A stretch of DNA of 64,000 nt from contig NZ_CP080203.1 in NCBI RefSeq assembly GCF_020424085.1, positions 2,108,001 through 2,172,000 on the forward strand. Direction: 5' to 3'. Made by a program: the position numbers and the translations under genes. The notes beneath the pieces were generated by a model. That model saw nothing but the letters and a program-made list of their open reading frames with translations. It was not told the DNA's origin and made no database searches. The DNA is from Mycetocola spongiae. Its GTDB lineage: Bacteria > Actinomycetota > Actinomycetes > Actinomycetales > Microbacteriaceae. Each line of letters opens with the position of its first letter. Within the stretch, counting starts at the first letter, position 1. Positions 1-8,745 of the stretch are shown one piece after another.

Positions 1-805
1 CCGCGGCGGCCGCCAATTGCGGGCGGGTGAGATACAGAGCACACGAGAGATCCGCACCGTGCAGGCGGGCATCGCGCAGATCGGCACCCAGCAGATCGAC
101 GCCGGAGAGATCGCTACCGCGCAAATCCGCCGCGATCAGATACGCGCCGCGCAGATCGGCGCCGTGCAGCGGGCGGTTGTGCAGGTCGCTGCCGATTAGA
201 TCCGCACCCGGATGTAGCCCGGTACCCAGATGGTCGGCTCCCCCCGCAAGATGCGATTCCCGCACCTGCTCACTGACCTCCATCAGCACCACCCGGACCC
301 GGGCATGAATCTCGCGCAGGTCGGCGGCCAATAGAGCCTCGAGGCCACCACCCAGCAGCTCGCCGATCTCCGCGCTCAGGACCCGCGCGGTCGCGGCGCA
401 CTCCGGATCAAACGTGCGCGATTGCGCCTCGGCCAGGTACCAGAGCAGTTCATGGAGCTGCCGGGCGGCCCCAAAAGCCCCAAACATCACGTCTCGACTG
501 GAGGGTGCGGCCCGCCAGCTTTTGCCCTCGAAGAAATTTTGGGAGATGTTTTGGCCGGCACCGAAGCAATCAAATACCGTACAGCCCCGGTAACCCCGCG
601 GGCGGAGGGCGGTGTGAATGGTGCAGGAAAACTCCGCGGAGAGATGGGAACACGGGGTAGCGGCGGGTTTATCCCGGGCAAAATCGGCCGAGCGGGCAAA
701 GCCCAGGGCCGTGCAACACAGGGCAAAACAATTCCCACAATCGGCGCGCAGCGCGTCGCGATCCGGGGTTCCAAATCTGGGGTCGGGCAGTCTGATGGTG
801 GACAT
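1..805 (-). CDS. Cys-rich N-terminus plus pentapeptide-repeat protein (C-terminus outside window)
   Basis: Open reading frame entering from the left edge, so the C-terminus is missing. ATG at 805 follows a GAAGGA ribosome site. The first ~100 residues hold a cysteine cluster (CGNCFALCC, then single Cys at PCSH, FSCTIH, GYRGC and FDCFGAGQ), a pattern seen in actinobacterial proteins that resemble metal-chelating zinc/iron clusters. From about residue 195 comes a run of pentapeptide repeats of A(D/N)LXX type (GADLIGSDL, GADLRGAYL, AADLRGSDL, GADLRDARL), which fold as a right-handed beta-helix. No signal peptide is visible, so it is probably cytoplasmic. Molecular function is unknown; metal binding is an inference from the cysteines. 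Confidence 0.85.
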   Translation of the reverse strand, partial: MSTIRLPDPRFGTPDRDALRADCGNCFALCCTALGFARSADFARDKPAATPCSHLSAEFSCTIHTALRPRGYRGCTVFDCFGAGQNISQNFFEGKSWRAAPSSRDVMFGAFGAARQLHELLWYLAEAQSRTFDPECAATARVLSAEIGELLGGGLEALLAADLREIHARVRVVLMEVSEQVRESHLAGGADHLGTGLHPGADLIGSDLHNRPLHGADLRGAYLIAADLRGSDLSGVDLLGADLRDARLHGADLSCALYLTRPQLAAAA

Positions 806-1120
806 TTAGTGATCCTTCAGGAGTGAGATTTTTCTGGGCCTGGGGTCGGGAACTTCCGGAGAAGCTCCCCCGGAGGGCGCAGAAAATCACCGCTGCCCGG
901 GCAGACAGACGAAAAACACTCACGGGACACTGGGTCACAGGGAAAACATAAGATTCACTGCTTGCAGGCTAGCGGATGTTGAGGCCACGGTCGAGGGCGC
1001 CGTCGGGGATCGGGCGCGAGGAAATACCGGGCTTTTCGGGGAACGCGCGATGGTACACAGCCTGTGCTGTCCCCGAACGGGCGCTGCGCTGTCGCCCCGG
1101 TTTCGGGCCGCGGCACGCAT
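806..1120. other. Intergenic, no gene seen
   Basis: About 315 bases upstream of the pentapeptide-repeat gene and downstream of the tRNA-Leu terminator. The ribosome site of the leftward gene lies at its left end. I see no conserved protein in any frame; the short ORFs here overlap on both strands and have no recognisable domain. The promoter of the leftward gene should lie here but I cannot place it with confidence. Confidence 0.5.
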
Positions 1121-1168
1121 AAAAAAGGGAGCCTCTCCCCGGACCGAAGTCCGAGGGAGAGGCTCCCT
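1121..1168 (-). terminator. Rho-independent terminator after tRNA-Leu
   Basis: Long inverted repeat: AGGGAGCCTCTCCC and its complement flank a CGGAC-TTCG-GTCCG inner hairpin. On the minus strand the stem is followed by a run of six T. It ends the leftward tRNA-Leu transcript. Confidence 0.9.
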
Positions 1169-1176
1169 CATAACTG

Positions 1177-1260
1177 TGCGCGAGGGGGGACTTGAACCCC
1201 CACACCCTTGCGAGTACTGGCACCTGAAGCCAGCGCGTCTGCCAATTCCGCCACTCGCGC
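1177..1260 (-). tRNA. tRNA-Leu (anticodon CAG)
   Basis: Reads leftward. Acceptor arms GCGCGAG/CTCGCGC, 17-nt anticodon arm CTGGC-TTCAGGT-GCCAG with anticodon CAG, an extended variable arm as expected for a class II tRNA, and a T arm with GGTTCAAGTCC. Discriminator base is A. The CCA end is not encoded. Length 84 nt. A strong terminator follows directly. Confidence 0.96.
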
Positions 1261-1517
1261 AGTTACACATGCTTTCACATGTTTTATCCCCACTCTCGTG
1301 CGGACTTAGTGAGATTATCACAGCGCGTAGTGCGTTTGCGAATCGAGAATTCCTGGGAGTGGCGGAATCCGCCCACCGCCGCGTAGTTCCGCGGTATGAG
1401 ACCCCCGAATCTACGGCGTGGCGCGCGCCCCATCTCTCGAAAAGGTGCCAGTCTCAGTCGCGCCGACTAACATGGCTCTAGCCGATCGGCACCTCAAACG
1501 ACACCCCGGGGAGATCT

Positions 1518-2237
1518 GTGGGCATTCTGGACAATTTCGAGAAGGGACTCGAGCGCGCCGTAAATGGCGCGTTTGCAAAGACCTTTCGTTCGGGGTTGCA
1601 GCCGGTGGAAATCTCCTCCGCGCTGAAACGAGAACTCGATACCACCGCCGCCGTTGTCAGCCGCGATCGCATCCTCGCCGCGCATAATTTTCGCGTAAAT
1701 CTGGCACCGGGCGATTATGAGCGCATGCAGAAGATGGGCTCCGCCCTCGTCTCCGAGCTGACCGGCATCGTGGAGCGTTACGGCGCAGCCCAGGGCTATT
1801 CCTTTCCGGGCCGCGTCTCCATTGCCCTGGTGGAGGACACCGGCCTCTCCGAGGGCATGATGAATATTGATACCGCGGATGCCGAGACCGACGTGGTCTG
1901 GACCCCGGTGCTGGATATCGACGGACGCCGCTTCCCGATCACGCAGAGCCGCACGGTGATTGGCCGCGGAAGCGATGCCGATATCACTGTGGCCGATCCC
2001 GGTACCTCCCGTAAACACGTTGAAATACTCTGGGATGGCAAGCGCGCCCAGGTGCGCGACCTGGGCTCCACCAACGGATCCAAGCTCAACGGCCATAAGG
2101 TGGGCCAGGCCCTCCTGGAGCCCGATTCCGTGATCCTGATCGGTCGCACCGAAATCACCTATCGACTTCTCGCGCAGACAGCGCGGCGATCCGCCGGCCC
2201 CGCGGGCGGCAGCGACGGATTCTGGGGGTCCAATTAA
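1518..2237 (+). CDS. fhaA: FhaA-like protein (DUF3662 + FHA domain)
   Basis: 239 residues. The N-terminal half (about 1-115, starting MGILDNFEKGLERAVNGAF) matches the DUF3662 domain of FhaA. The C-terminal part (about 143-215) is an FHA phosphothreonine-binding domain with the expected GRGSDADI, SRKH and DLGSTNG motifs. It reads Ser/Thr-kinase phosphorylation and in mycobacteria acts in peptidoglycan synthesis control. Start is GTG at 1518, preceded by GGGGAG. It is the first gene of the fhaA-fhaB-pstP-rodA-pbpA-pknA run; its stop overlaps the fhaB start (TAATG). In mycobacteria FhaA binds the phosphorylated pseudokinase tail of MurJ, a tail absent from the MurJ in this window. Confidence 0.95.
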   Translation: MGILDNFEKGLERAVNGAFAKTFRSGLQPVEISSALKRELDTTAAVVSRDRILAAHNFRVNLAPGDYERMQKMGSALVSELTGIVERYGAAQGYSFPGRVSIALVEDTGLSEGMMNIDTADAETDVVWTPVLDIDGRRFPITQSRTVIGRGSDADITVADPGTSRKHVEILWDGKRAQVRDLGSTNGSKLNGHKVGQALLEPDSVILIGRTEITYRLLAQTARRSAGPAGGSDGFWGSN

Positions 2238-2770
2238 TGCCCAGTGAACTGCTACTCCTGGTCCTGCGTTTTGGCTTTTTGCTCCTGCTCTGGGTCTTTG
2301 TTTTTGCCGTGGTTTATGCCCTGCGCGCCGATCTCTTTGGGCGCTCCAGCAAGAAAAAGCCCGCCGTGGCCACCGCGGCGGCCGCCCCCAAGGCCGCACC
2401 GGCACCCGCCCGCGTGGCACCAACTCCCGCTCCCGCGGCGCGTCCGGCACCCGCCGTCGGCGACCGGGCCACGGTTCATAATGTGTCCCGTCTCGCGATC
2501 ACCGGGGGCCCGCGCGCGGGCCAGGATCGCCCCCTCTCCGGCCCCGAGCTGACCATCGGTCGCTCCGCCGATTCGGGCCTGATCCTCAAGGACGATTACA
2601 CCTCCACGCACCACGCCCGCCTGCTGCTCTGGGGCGATGACTGGATGCTCCAGGATCTGGATTCCACCAATGGCACCTTCCTGGCGGGTAAGCGCATCTC
2701 CGCGCCCACCCCGATCCATATCGGCGACATCATCAAGGTCGGCGCCACCACGTTTGAGCTGCGGCGATAA
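2237..2770 (+). CDS. fhaB: FhaB/FipA-like membrane FHA protein
   Basis: 177 residues: an N-terminal transmembrane segment (about 5-27), an Ala/Pro-rich linker (about 40-75) and one FHA domain (about 95-170) with TIGRSADSG, STHHARL and DLDSTNGTF. The FHA fold binds phosphothreonine peptides; here it would be held at the membrane near the divisome. Its ATG overlaps the fhaA stop by one base, implying translational coupling, and pstP starts three bases after its stop. FhaB homologues bind FtsZ/FtsQ-type partners in mycobacteria; the partner here is not visible from sequence. Confidence 0.94.
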   Translation: MPSELLLLVLRFGFLLLLWVFVFAVVYALRADLFGRSSKKKPAVATAAAAPKAAPAPARVAPTPAPAARPAPAVGDRATVHNVSRLAITGGPRAGQDRPLSGPELTIGRSADSGLILKDDYTSTHHARLLLWGDDWMLQDLDSTNGTFLAGKRISAPTPIHIGDIIKVGATTFELRR

Positions 2771-2773
2771 ACC

Positions 2774-4024
2774 ATGACCTATACCGGCGATAGCGCCGCC
2801 GTCTCCCACGTCGGCAAGGTGCGCTCGAATAATCAGGATTCCGGCTATGCGGGAACCCAACTCTTTGTGGTGGCCGATGGCATGGGCGGGCACGCCGGAG
2901 GCGATGTGGCCTCGGCCGTGGCCCTGCGCCGCATCATCGAGGCCGATATCGACTATCCCACGGCCGAGGATGCCGCGGCCGCCCTGCAGACCGCGATCAT
3001 CGCCGCGAACTCGCAGCTTAATGAGGCGGTTTTTGAGCATCCCGAGCTCACCGGCATGGGCACCACCGTGGATGCCCTCGCCGTGGTTGGTGACCAGGTT
3101 GCGATCGCCCATATCGGCGATTCCCGCATCTATCTGCTGCGCGATAACGAACTTACGCAGATCACCACGGACCATACGTTTGTTCAGCGCCTCGTGGATG
3201 CCGGCCGCATCACCGAGGAGGAGGCGATGGTGCACCCGCGGCGCTCGGTGCTCATGAAGGTCCTCGGCGATGTGGACCAGGCTCCCGAGGTGGACACGAT
3301 GGTGCTCGAGACCCGGCCCGGGGATCGCTGGCTGCTGTGCTCCGATGGCCTCTCCGGTGTGGTGGATAACGACCTGATCCGGGCCACCCTGCTCTCCGGG
3401 TTAAACGCCTATCAGGTGGGCCAGCGCCTCGTGAAATACACGCTGGATCGCGGAGCCCCCGATAATGTCACCATCGTCATTTACGATGTGGGCGATGATC
3501 GGCCGCGCACCGAACCCGTCACCGTGGGTTCGGCCTCAAAGCCGCTCGCATTTGAACTTTCAGCACCGCGCCGCACCAGCATTCTGCCGACGCTGCGGCT
3601 GCACGGCGGCCGCTCGGCGCCGTCCGGTCCGAGCCATTTTGAGCCCGAATCCGAGGATTATTACGGGGAGCTCATCGAGGAGGACGCCCGGCGGGTGCGC
3701 CGCCGCCGGCTGACCTGGTCGGTGGGCGCCATCGTGGTAGTACTGGCGATCGCTCTCGGTTCCCTCGTCGCCTATTCTTGGACCCAGTCACGCTATTTTG
3801 TGCGGGCAAGCCCGGATAAGCAGACCGTCATGATCTATCAGGGTGTGCAGCAGGACCTCGGTCCCATCTCGCTCTCCCACGAATATTCCGATACCGGAAT
3901 TGAGCTCTCCAAGCTCTCCGCGTATGACCGCAATCAGGTGGAACGCTCAATCGGTGCCGATAGCCTCGATGAGGCCAAGGCCATCGTGGAGCGCCTGCGT
4001 ACCCTGAGCAGGGAGTCAAATTAG
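2774..4024 (+). CDS. pstP: PP2C-family Ser/Thr protein phosphatase
   Basis: 416 residues. Cytoplasmic PP2C domain (about 1-240) with metal-binding motifs RSNNQDS, VADGMGGHAGGD, GTT, HIGDSRIYL, LLCSDGLSG and DNVTIV. A linker is followed by one transmembrane helix (about 315-338) and an extracytoplasmic tail of roughly 75 residues. PstP removes phosphates placed by PknA and PknB and is normally the only such phosphatase in these bacteria. It lies between fhaB and rodA; its stop overlaps the GTG of rodA (TAGTG). Confidence 0.95.
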   Translation: MTYTGDSAAVSHVGKVRSNNQDSGYAGTQLFVVADGMGGHAGGDVASAVALRRIIEADIDYPTAEDAAAALQTAIIAANSQLNEAVFEHPELTGMGTTVDALAVVGDQVAIAHIGDSRIYLLRDNELTQITTDHTFVQRLVDAGRITEEEAMVHPRRSVLMKVLGDVDQAPEVDTMVLETRPGDRWLLCSDGLSGVVDNDLIRATLLSGLNAYQVGQRLVKYTLDRGAPDNVTIVIYDVGDDRPRTEPVTVGSASKPLAFELSAPRRTSILPTLRLHGGRSAPSGPSHFEPESEDYYGELIEEDARRVRRRRLTWSVGAIVVVLAIALGSLVAYSWTQSRYFVRASPDKQTVMIYQGVQQDLGPISLSHEYSDTGIELSKLSAYDRNQVERSIGADSLDEAKAIVERLRTLSRESN

Positions 4025-5472
4025 TGTCCCAGGACCAGACCCCCACCCGCGCCCAGGCCGGCCCCGTGGTCACCACGGAACACCCCGAGGAACTCTTCCG
4101 GGCCGATACCGGCGTGATCCGCACGATGCGCAAGCTGCGCCTTCCCAAGGCGCATCGCAACCGTGAGCTCGCGCTCCTGATTTTTGCGTGCCTGGTCAAC
4201 GGTGCGGCCCTGGTCACGGTGCAGCTGGGCGCGATCGGGCGGGTGGATGCCACCGTGCTCTATCTGTGCGCGGGCCTTGCGGCCCTCGTGATCGGTTTGC
4301 ACGTCTGCCTGCGTTTTGTGGCTCGCGATGCCGACCCGATCCTGCTACCCGTGGCCACCGTGCTCAACGGGCTCGGGGTCGCAATGATCTACCGCATCGA
4401 TCTCTCCCGCGGGGCGAGCGGCTGGGCCGCCGCCTCGACGCGCCAGATCACGTGGAGCGCCCTCGCGATCATCGCCGCAATCGCGCTGATCCTGATCATG
4501 CGCAACCACCGCGTGCTCTTTCGCTATACCTATATTTTTGGGCTCCTCGCGTTTGTCCTGCTGCTGCTGCCCCTGATTCCGGGCCTCGGAAAATCGGTGG
4601 GTGGCGCGCGGGTCTGGATCAGCATCGGCGATTCGCTGAACTTCCAGCCCGGTGAGATCGCCAAGATCGCACTGGCCATCTTCTTCGCCGGCTATCTGGT
4701 CCGTACCCGGGATACGCTCGCGCTTGTTGGAAAGAAGTTCCTGGGCATTCGCCTGCCCCGGCTGCGCGATCTGGGCCCCATTTTTGTGGTCTGGGCACTG
4801 TCGATGGGCATCATCGTTTTTCAGCACGATCTGGGAACGGCCCTGCTCTACTTCGGCATGTTTACGATCATGATCTACGTGTCCACGGGTCGGCTGAGCT
4901 GGGTCCTCATCGGGCTTGCGCTCTTTTTTGGTGGCGCGTTTTTTGCCGCCCAAAATCTCAGCTATGTGCACAGCCGATTCGAGAGCTGGCTGAATCCGTT
5001 CTCGCAGGAGAACTATGAGAAGGTCGGCGGTAGCTGGCAGCTCGTGCAGGGCATCTTTGGCCTGGCCCACGGCGGCCTGACCGGAACCGGCCTGGGCCAG
5101 GGGCAGCCCACCGTGACCGCGCTCTCCGAGAGTGATTTTATTATCACAAGCCTCGGCGAGGAGCTGGGTCTGGCCGGTCTCTTTGCGATCCTGGCGCTGT
5201 TCCTCGTGATTGTGGCCCGCGGCCTGCGCATCGGGTTCAGCACGCGCGATGACTTCGGGAAGCTCCTGGCCGTGGGCCTCGCGTTCACGATCGCGCTTCA
5301 GGTTTTTATCATGGTCGGCGGCGTGACCCGCGTGATCCCGCTCACCGGACTAGCCACCCCGTTCCTCGCGGCGGGTGGATCGGCGCTGGTGGCCAACTGG
5401 ATCATTGTGGCGCTCCTCCTGAAACTCAGCGACGGGGTTAAGCCCGAGGTGGAGGTGAAGACCGATGCATAA
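4024..5472 (+). CDS. rodA: FtsW/RodA/SpoVE-family peptidoglycan polymerase
   Basis: 482 residues with about ten to twelve hydrophobic helices of the SEDS glycosyltransferase family. Typical motifs are visible: GGARVWISIG, FQPGEIAKIAL, FQHDLGTALLYF and the C-terminal GGSALVANWI. It polymerises lipid II outside the membrane and works with a class B transpeptidase. It is paired with pbpA, whose start codon overlaps its 3' end by 8 bases. The pairing with pbpA and the Pkn cluster favours RodA over FtsW. Confidence 0.94.
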   Translation: MSQDQTPTRAQAGPVVTTEHPEELFRADTGVIRTMRKLRLPKAHRNRELALLIFACLVNGAALVTVQLGAIGRVDATVLYLCAGLAALVIGLHVCLRFVARDADPILLPVATVLNGLGVAMIYRIDLSRGASGWAAASTRQITWSALAIIAAIALILIMRNHRVLFRYTYIFGLLAFVLLLLPLIPGLGKSVGGARVWISIGDSLNFQPGEIAKIALAIFFAGYLVRTRDTLALVGKKFLGIRLPRLRDLGPIFVVWALSMGIIVFQHDLGTALLYFGMFTIMIYVSTGRLSWVLIGLALFFGGAFFAAQNLSYVHSRFESWLNPFSQENYEKVGGSWQLVQGIFGLAHGGLTGTGLGQGQPTVTALSESDFIITSLGEELGLAGLFAILALFLVIVARGLRIGFSTRDDFGKLLAVGLAFTIALQVFIMVGGVTRVIPLTGLATPFLAAGGSALVANWIIVALLLKLSDGVKPEVEVKTDA

Positions 5473-6922
5473 GGAACTACGCCGCGTCGGCGTTGTGGTG
5501 GTGGGCATGTTTGCCGCACTCTTTATATCAACCACGCTTATCCAGGCCGTGCAGGCGGATAACCTGGCCAAGGATTCCCGTAATACGCGCATCCTGAACG
5601 ATAGCTATCAGATCGAGCGCGGCCCGATTGTATTGGCCGATGGCACGGTGATCGCGGAATCCGTTCCGAGCGATGACCAGTTCCGATTCCAGCGCAGCTA
5701 TCCCCAGGGATCGCTTTATTCCGGCGTGACCGGCTATTTCAACCCGGTCCAGGGCGCCACGGGCATCGAATACGCGATGAACGACTATCTCTCGGGCACC
5801 AGCAACTCCCAGTTCCTCGCCGACCTGGGCCGCATCTTTGACGGCCAGCCGCAGCGCGGTTCCCGCGTGGAACTCTCCCTGGATTCCACCGTGCAGCAGG
5901 CGGCCTCGGATGCCCTCGGCGATCTCCGCGGCGCGGTGGTGGCCATCGAGCCGAAGACGGGCCGGATCCTGGCGATGGTCACAAGCCCGGGATTTGATCC
6001 CAACGGCATGGCGGCGCACGATAACAGCGCCGTGACCAGCCTCTATAACGAGCTCATCGCCGACCCGCAGGACCCGCTGATCAACCGCGCCATCTCCGGC
6101 AATCTGAACCCCCCGGGTTCTAGCTTTAAGGTGGTTGTCGCCGCCGCCGCCCTCGCCTCGGGAAATTACACGCCCGAGAGCGAGTTTGATAACCCCGAGT
6201 CGCTCACGCTGCCCGGCACCAATACCCGGGTCTATAACTTCACCCGCGGCAAATGTGGACCCGGCGATACGGTCACGCTTGCCGAGGCCATCCGACAGAG
6301 CTGTAATGTGCCGCTCGCGGAGCTTGGAATGGCGCTTGGGGCGGATGCCCTGCGCGAACAGGCCGAGAAATTTGGTTTTAACAAGAAGCTGTCGATTCCG
6401 CTCGCGGTGGAGCCCAGCGTTTATCCCAAGGACGGCAACGTTCCCAATACCGCAATGTCGGCGTTTGGCCAGTGGGATGTGCGTACTTCGCCGCTGCAGA
6501 TGGCGATGGTATCGGCCGCGATTGCCAACGGGGGCGAGCTCAAAAAGCCCAGCCTCGTGGACCGCGTGATCGGCCCGAACCTCGAAGTTGTGAAGACTTT
6601 TGACAGCGAAACGTTAAATAACGCGGTTACGCCCGAAGTTGCGACTCAATTGACACAAATCATGGTCGCGGGAGTGGCTACCGGACAGGCCAATAATGCA
6701 AGAATAGATGGGGTTGATGTGGCCGGGAAAACGGGTACCGCAGAAAATGGCAATAACGAGCCTTATAGTCTGTGGTTCACCGGGTTCGCGCCCGCGGAAA
6801 ACCCCCGGGTCGCGGTGGCGGTCGTGGTAGAAAATGATGCAAACCTGGGTTACCACACCTCAGGAAACAGGATTTCTTCGCCAATTGCAAAGAAAGTGAT
6901 AGAGGCGGTGCTGAATAAATGA
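5465..6922 (+). CDS. pbpA: Class B penicillin-binding protein PbpA
   Basis: 485 residues. An N-terminal membrane anchor (about 8-28) precedes a short dimerisation region and a transpeptidase domain. Catalytic motifs: SSFK with the acylated Ser at residue 219, SCN (RQSCNVPLAE) and KTG (GKTGTAENG). It cross-links new peptidoglycan together with the RodA encoded immediately upstream. The ATG lies inside the end of rodA, and its TGA overlaps the ATG of pknA, so rodA-pbpA-pknA are probably coupled. Confidence 0.95.
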   Translation: MHKELRRVGVVVVGMFAALFISTTLIQAVQADNLAKDSRNTRILNDSYQIERGPIVLADGTVIAESVPSDDQFRFQRSYPQGSLYSGVTGYFNPVQGATGIEYAMNDYLSGTSNSQFLADLGRIFDGQPQRGSRVELSLDSTVQQAASDALGDLRGAVVAIEPKTGRILAMVTSPGFDPNGMAAHDNSAVTSLYNELIADPQDPLINRAISGNLNPPGSSFKVVVAAAALASGNYTPESEFDNPESLTLPGTNTRVYNFTRGKCGPGDTVTLAEAIRQSCNVPLAELGMALGADALREQAEKFGFNKKLSIPLAVEPSVYPKDGNVPNTAMSAFGQWDVRTSPLQMAMVSAAIANGGELKKPSLVDRVIGPNLEVVKTFDSETLNNAVTPEVATQLTQIMVAGVATGQANNARIDGVDVAGKTGTAENGNNEPYSLWFTGFAPAENPRVAVAVVVENDANLGYHTSGNRISSPIAKKVIEAVLNK

Positions 6923-8640
6923 GACCCACGGCAGGACTCACCTTCGGGGGACGTTATGAGCTGGTTTCGCGGATCGCCATTGGCGGTATGGGCGAGGTCT
7001 GGCAGGCCACCGATTCCATAATTGGACGAACGGTCGCGATCAAGATCCTCAAGGACGAGTATCTCGGCGACCCAAATTTCCTCGAGCGTTTCCGCTCCGA
7101 GGCGCGCCACGCTGCCCTGGTGAACCACGAGGGCATCGCCAATGTTTATGACTACGGCGAGGAGGAGGGTAGCGCCTTCCTGGTCATGGAGCTGGTGCCC
7201 GGCGAGGCCCTGTCCACGATCCTGGAGCGCGAGCGTGTACTCCCGGCCGATCAGGTCCTGGATATCGTTGCCCAGACGGCACTCGCGCTGCAGGCGGCAC
7301 ACTCCGCGGGCCTTGTGCACCGCGATATTAAGCCCGGAAACCTGCTGATCACGCCCGATCACCGCGTGAAGATCACCGATTTTGGTATCGCCCGCATCGC
7401 CGATCAGGTGCCGCTCACGGCCACCGGTCAGGTCATGGGAACCGTGCAGTATCTCTCGCCCGAGCAGGCGTCCGGTCAGCCGGCCTCGCCGTCGACCGAT
7501 ATTTACTCGCTGGGAATTGTCGCCTATGAGGCGCTGGCCGGGAAGCGCCCATTCACGGGTGAGTCCCAGGTGGCGATCGCCATGGCGCAGATCAACGAGG
7601 CCCCGCCCGAGCTGCCCGTCACGGTGGCCGAGACGGTACGCAACCTCGTCTTCTCGATGATCGCAAAGAACCCCTCGGATCGTCCGGCGTCCGCGGCCCA
7701 TGTGGCGCGCGCGGCGCAGGCCCTGCGCCGGGGAGATATCGCGGCCGCCACGGTCGCCGTCTCCGCGATCGCCGATGGCGTTGCAGGCACCCAGGCCACG
7801 CAGATCCTCTCCCCCACCGATGCCGCCACCACCCTTCTGGCCACCACCTCGAGCATGCCGCTCGTGGATGGCGAGGCCGGCGAGGAGGAGGGCGAGGAGG
7901 AAAAGAAGCGGAGCCCCTGGACGTGGCCCCTCATCATCCTCATCAGTGTTCTGGTCCTGGTGCTGGCCGGCGTGATTTTTGCGCTGTCCAATACCGGTGG
8001 CGAGAAGGAGCCCTCCCCGAGCGTGTCGGTCTCCTCCTCCGCGAGCGAGGAGCCCTCCGAGGAGCCCAGCCCCGAGCCCACCGAGGAAGAGCGGATTGCG
8101 GTGGACGCCAATAAGTACCTGGGTCAGCCCGGTGACCAGGTGGTCGCCGAACTGAACTCCCTGGGACTGAACGCGCAGAAGACCACCGGCAATGCCGCCA
8201 CCGAGAGCAGCAAGGTGGGTACGGTCTCGGCCGTATCGCCGAGCGGAAACCTCGCCCCGGGTACCCAGGTCACCGTGACCGTTCTGGGCCCCCTCGCGGA
8301 GATCCCCACGCCCTCCGGTCAGCCCTCGGTCGCCTGTGATGGTGGTGTCTGCGTGAGCGGAGGAACCGCCACGGTCAGCTGGCCCGCCTTCAACCAGTGC
8401 CCGGCGCCGCAGCGCACCACCGGATATACGCTGAACCTGAACGGTGCCACGATTGCCGGTAACCCGGCAACCAATGTGCTTGGCCCGAATACTACGAGCG
8501 TGTCGATCATCCTCGGTGGGGCCCCCGGCCCGGCCACGGTGAGCTACTCGGTCAAGTGTGGGGAGAACGGCGAGTCCGGTTCCTCACCCACAACAAATAT
8601 TCCGATTCAGGCACCAACCGCGCCGTCACCAAGCAACTAA
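6919..8640 (+). CDS. pknA: Ser/Thr protein kinase PknA-type, with PASTA and Fn3-like extracellular region
   Basis: 573 residues. Kinase domain about 10-275: GGMGEVW loop, Lys42 in VAIKIL, HRDIKPGN (Asp136), DFGIA and the APE-equivalent LSPEQ. One transmembrane helix at about 334-356. Outside are a Ser/Glu/Pro-rich stretch, one PASTA repeat (about 395-460) and a C-terminal region with paired cysteines and beta-rich text (GGTATVSWPAFNQC, TVSYSVKCGENG) that looks like a fibronectin-III fold. Mycobacterial PknA lacks an extracellular sensor, so this layout differs. It overlaps the pbpA stop (ATGA). Confidence 0.93.
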   Translation: MRPTAGLTFGGRYELVSRIAIGGMGEVWQATDSIIGRTVAIKILKDEYLGDPNFLERFRSEARHAALVNHEGIANVYDYGEEEGSAFLVMELVPGEALSTILERERVLPADQVLDIVAQTALALQAAHSAGLVHRDIKPGNLLITPDHRVKITDFGIARIADQVPLTATGQVMGTVQYLSPEQASGQPASPSTDIYSLGIVAYEALAGKRPFTGESQVAIAMAQINEAPPELPVTVAETVRNLVFSMIAKNPSDRPASAAHVARAAQALRRGDIAAATVAVSAIADGVAGTQATQILSPTDAATTLLATTSSMPLVDGEAGEEEGEEEKKRSPWTWPLIILISVLVLVLAGVIFALSNTGGEKEPSPSVSVSSSASEEPSEEPSPEPTEEERIAVDANKYLGQPGDQVVAELNSLGLNAQKTTGNAATESSKVGTVSAVSPSGNLAPGTQVTVTVLGPLAEIPTPSGQPSVACDGGVCVSGGTATVSWPAFNQCPAPQRTTGYTLNLNGATIAGNPATNVLGPNTTSVSIILGGAPGPATVSYSVKCGENGESGSSPTTNIPIQAPTAPSPSN

Positions 8641-8645
8641 AGTTC

Positions 8646-8685
8646 GTGGGCCCCATATTTACCGCAGGGTAGGTATGGGGCCCAC
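8646..8685 (+). terminator. Hairpin between pknA and pknB
   Basis: A perfect 12-bp inverted repeat (GTGGGCCCCATA and its complement) with a 16-base loop starts 6 bases after the pknA stop. It lacks a long T run (TCGGTTTGTC follows), so it may be an attenuator or processing site rather than a full terminator. Confidence 0.6.
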
Positions 8686-8745
8686 TCGGTTTGTCACGTT
8701 ATGCTGAAGTTCTAAGAATTTCGGTACGAAGCAGGGGGAATACGG

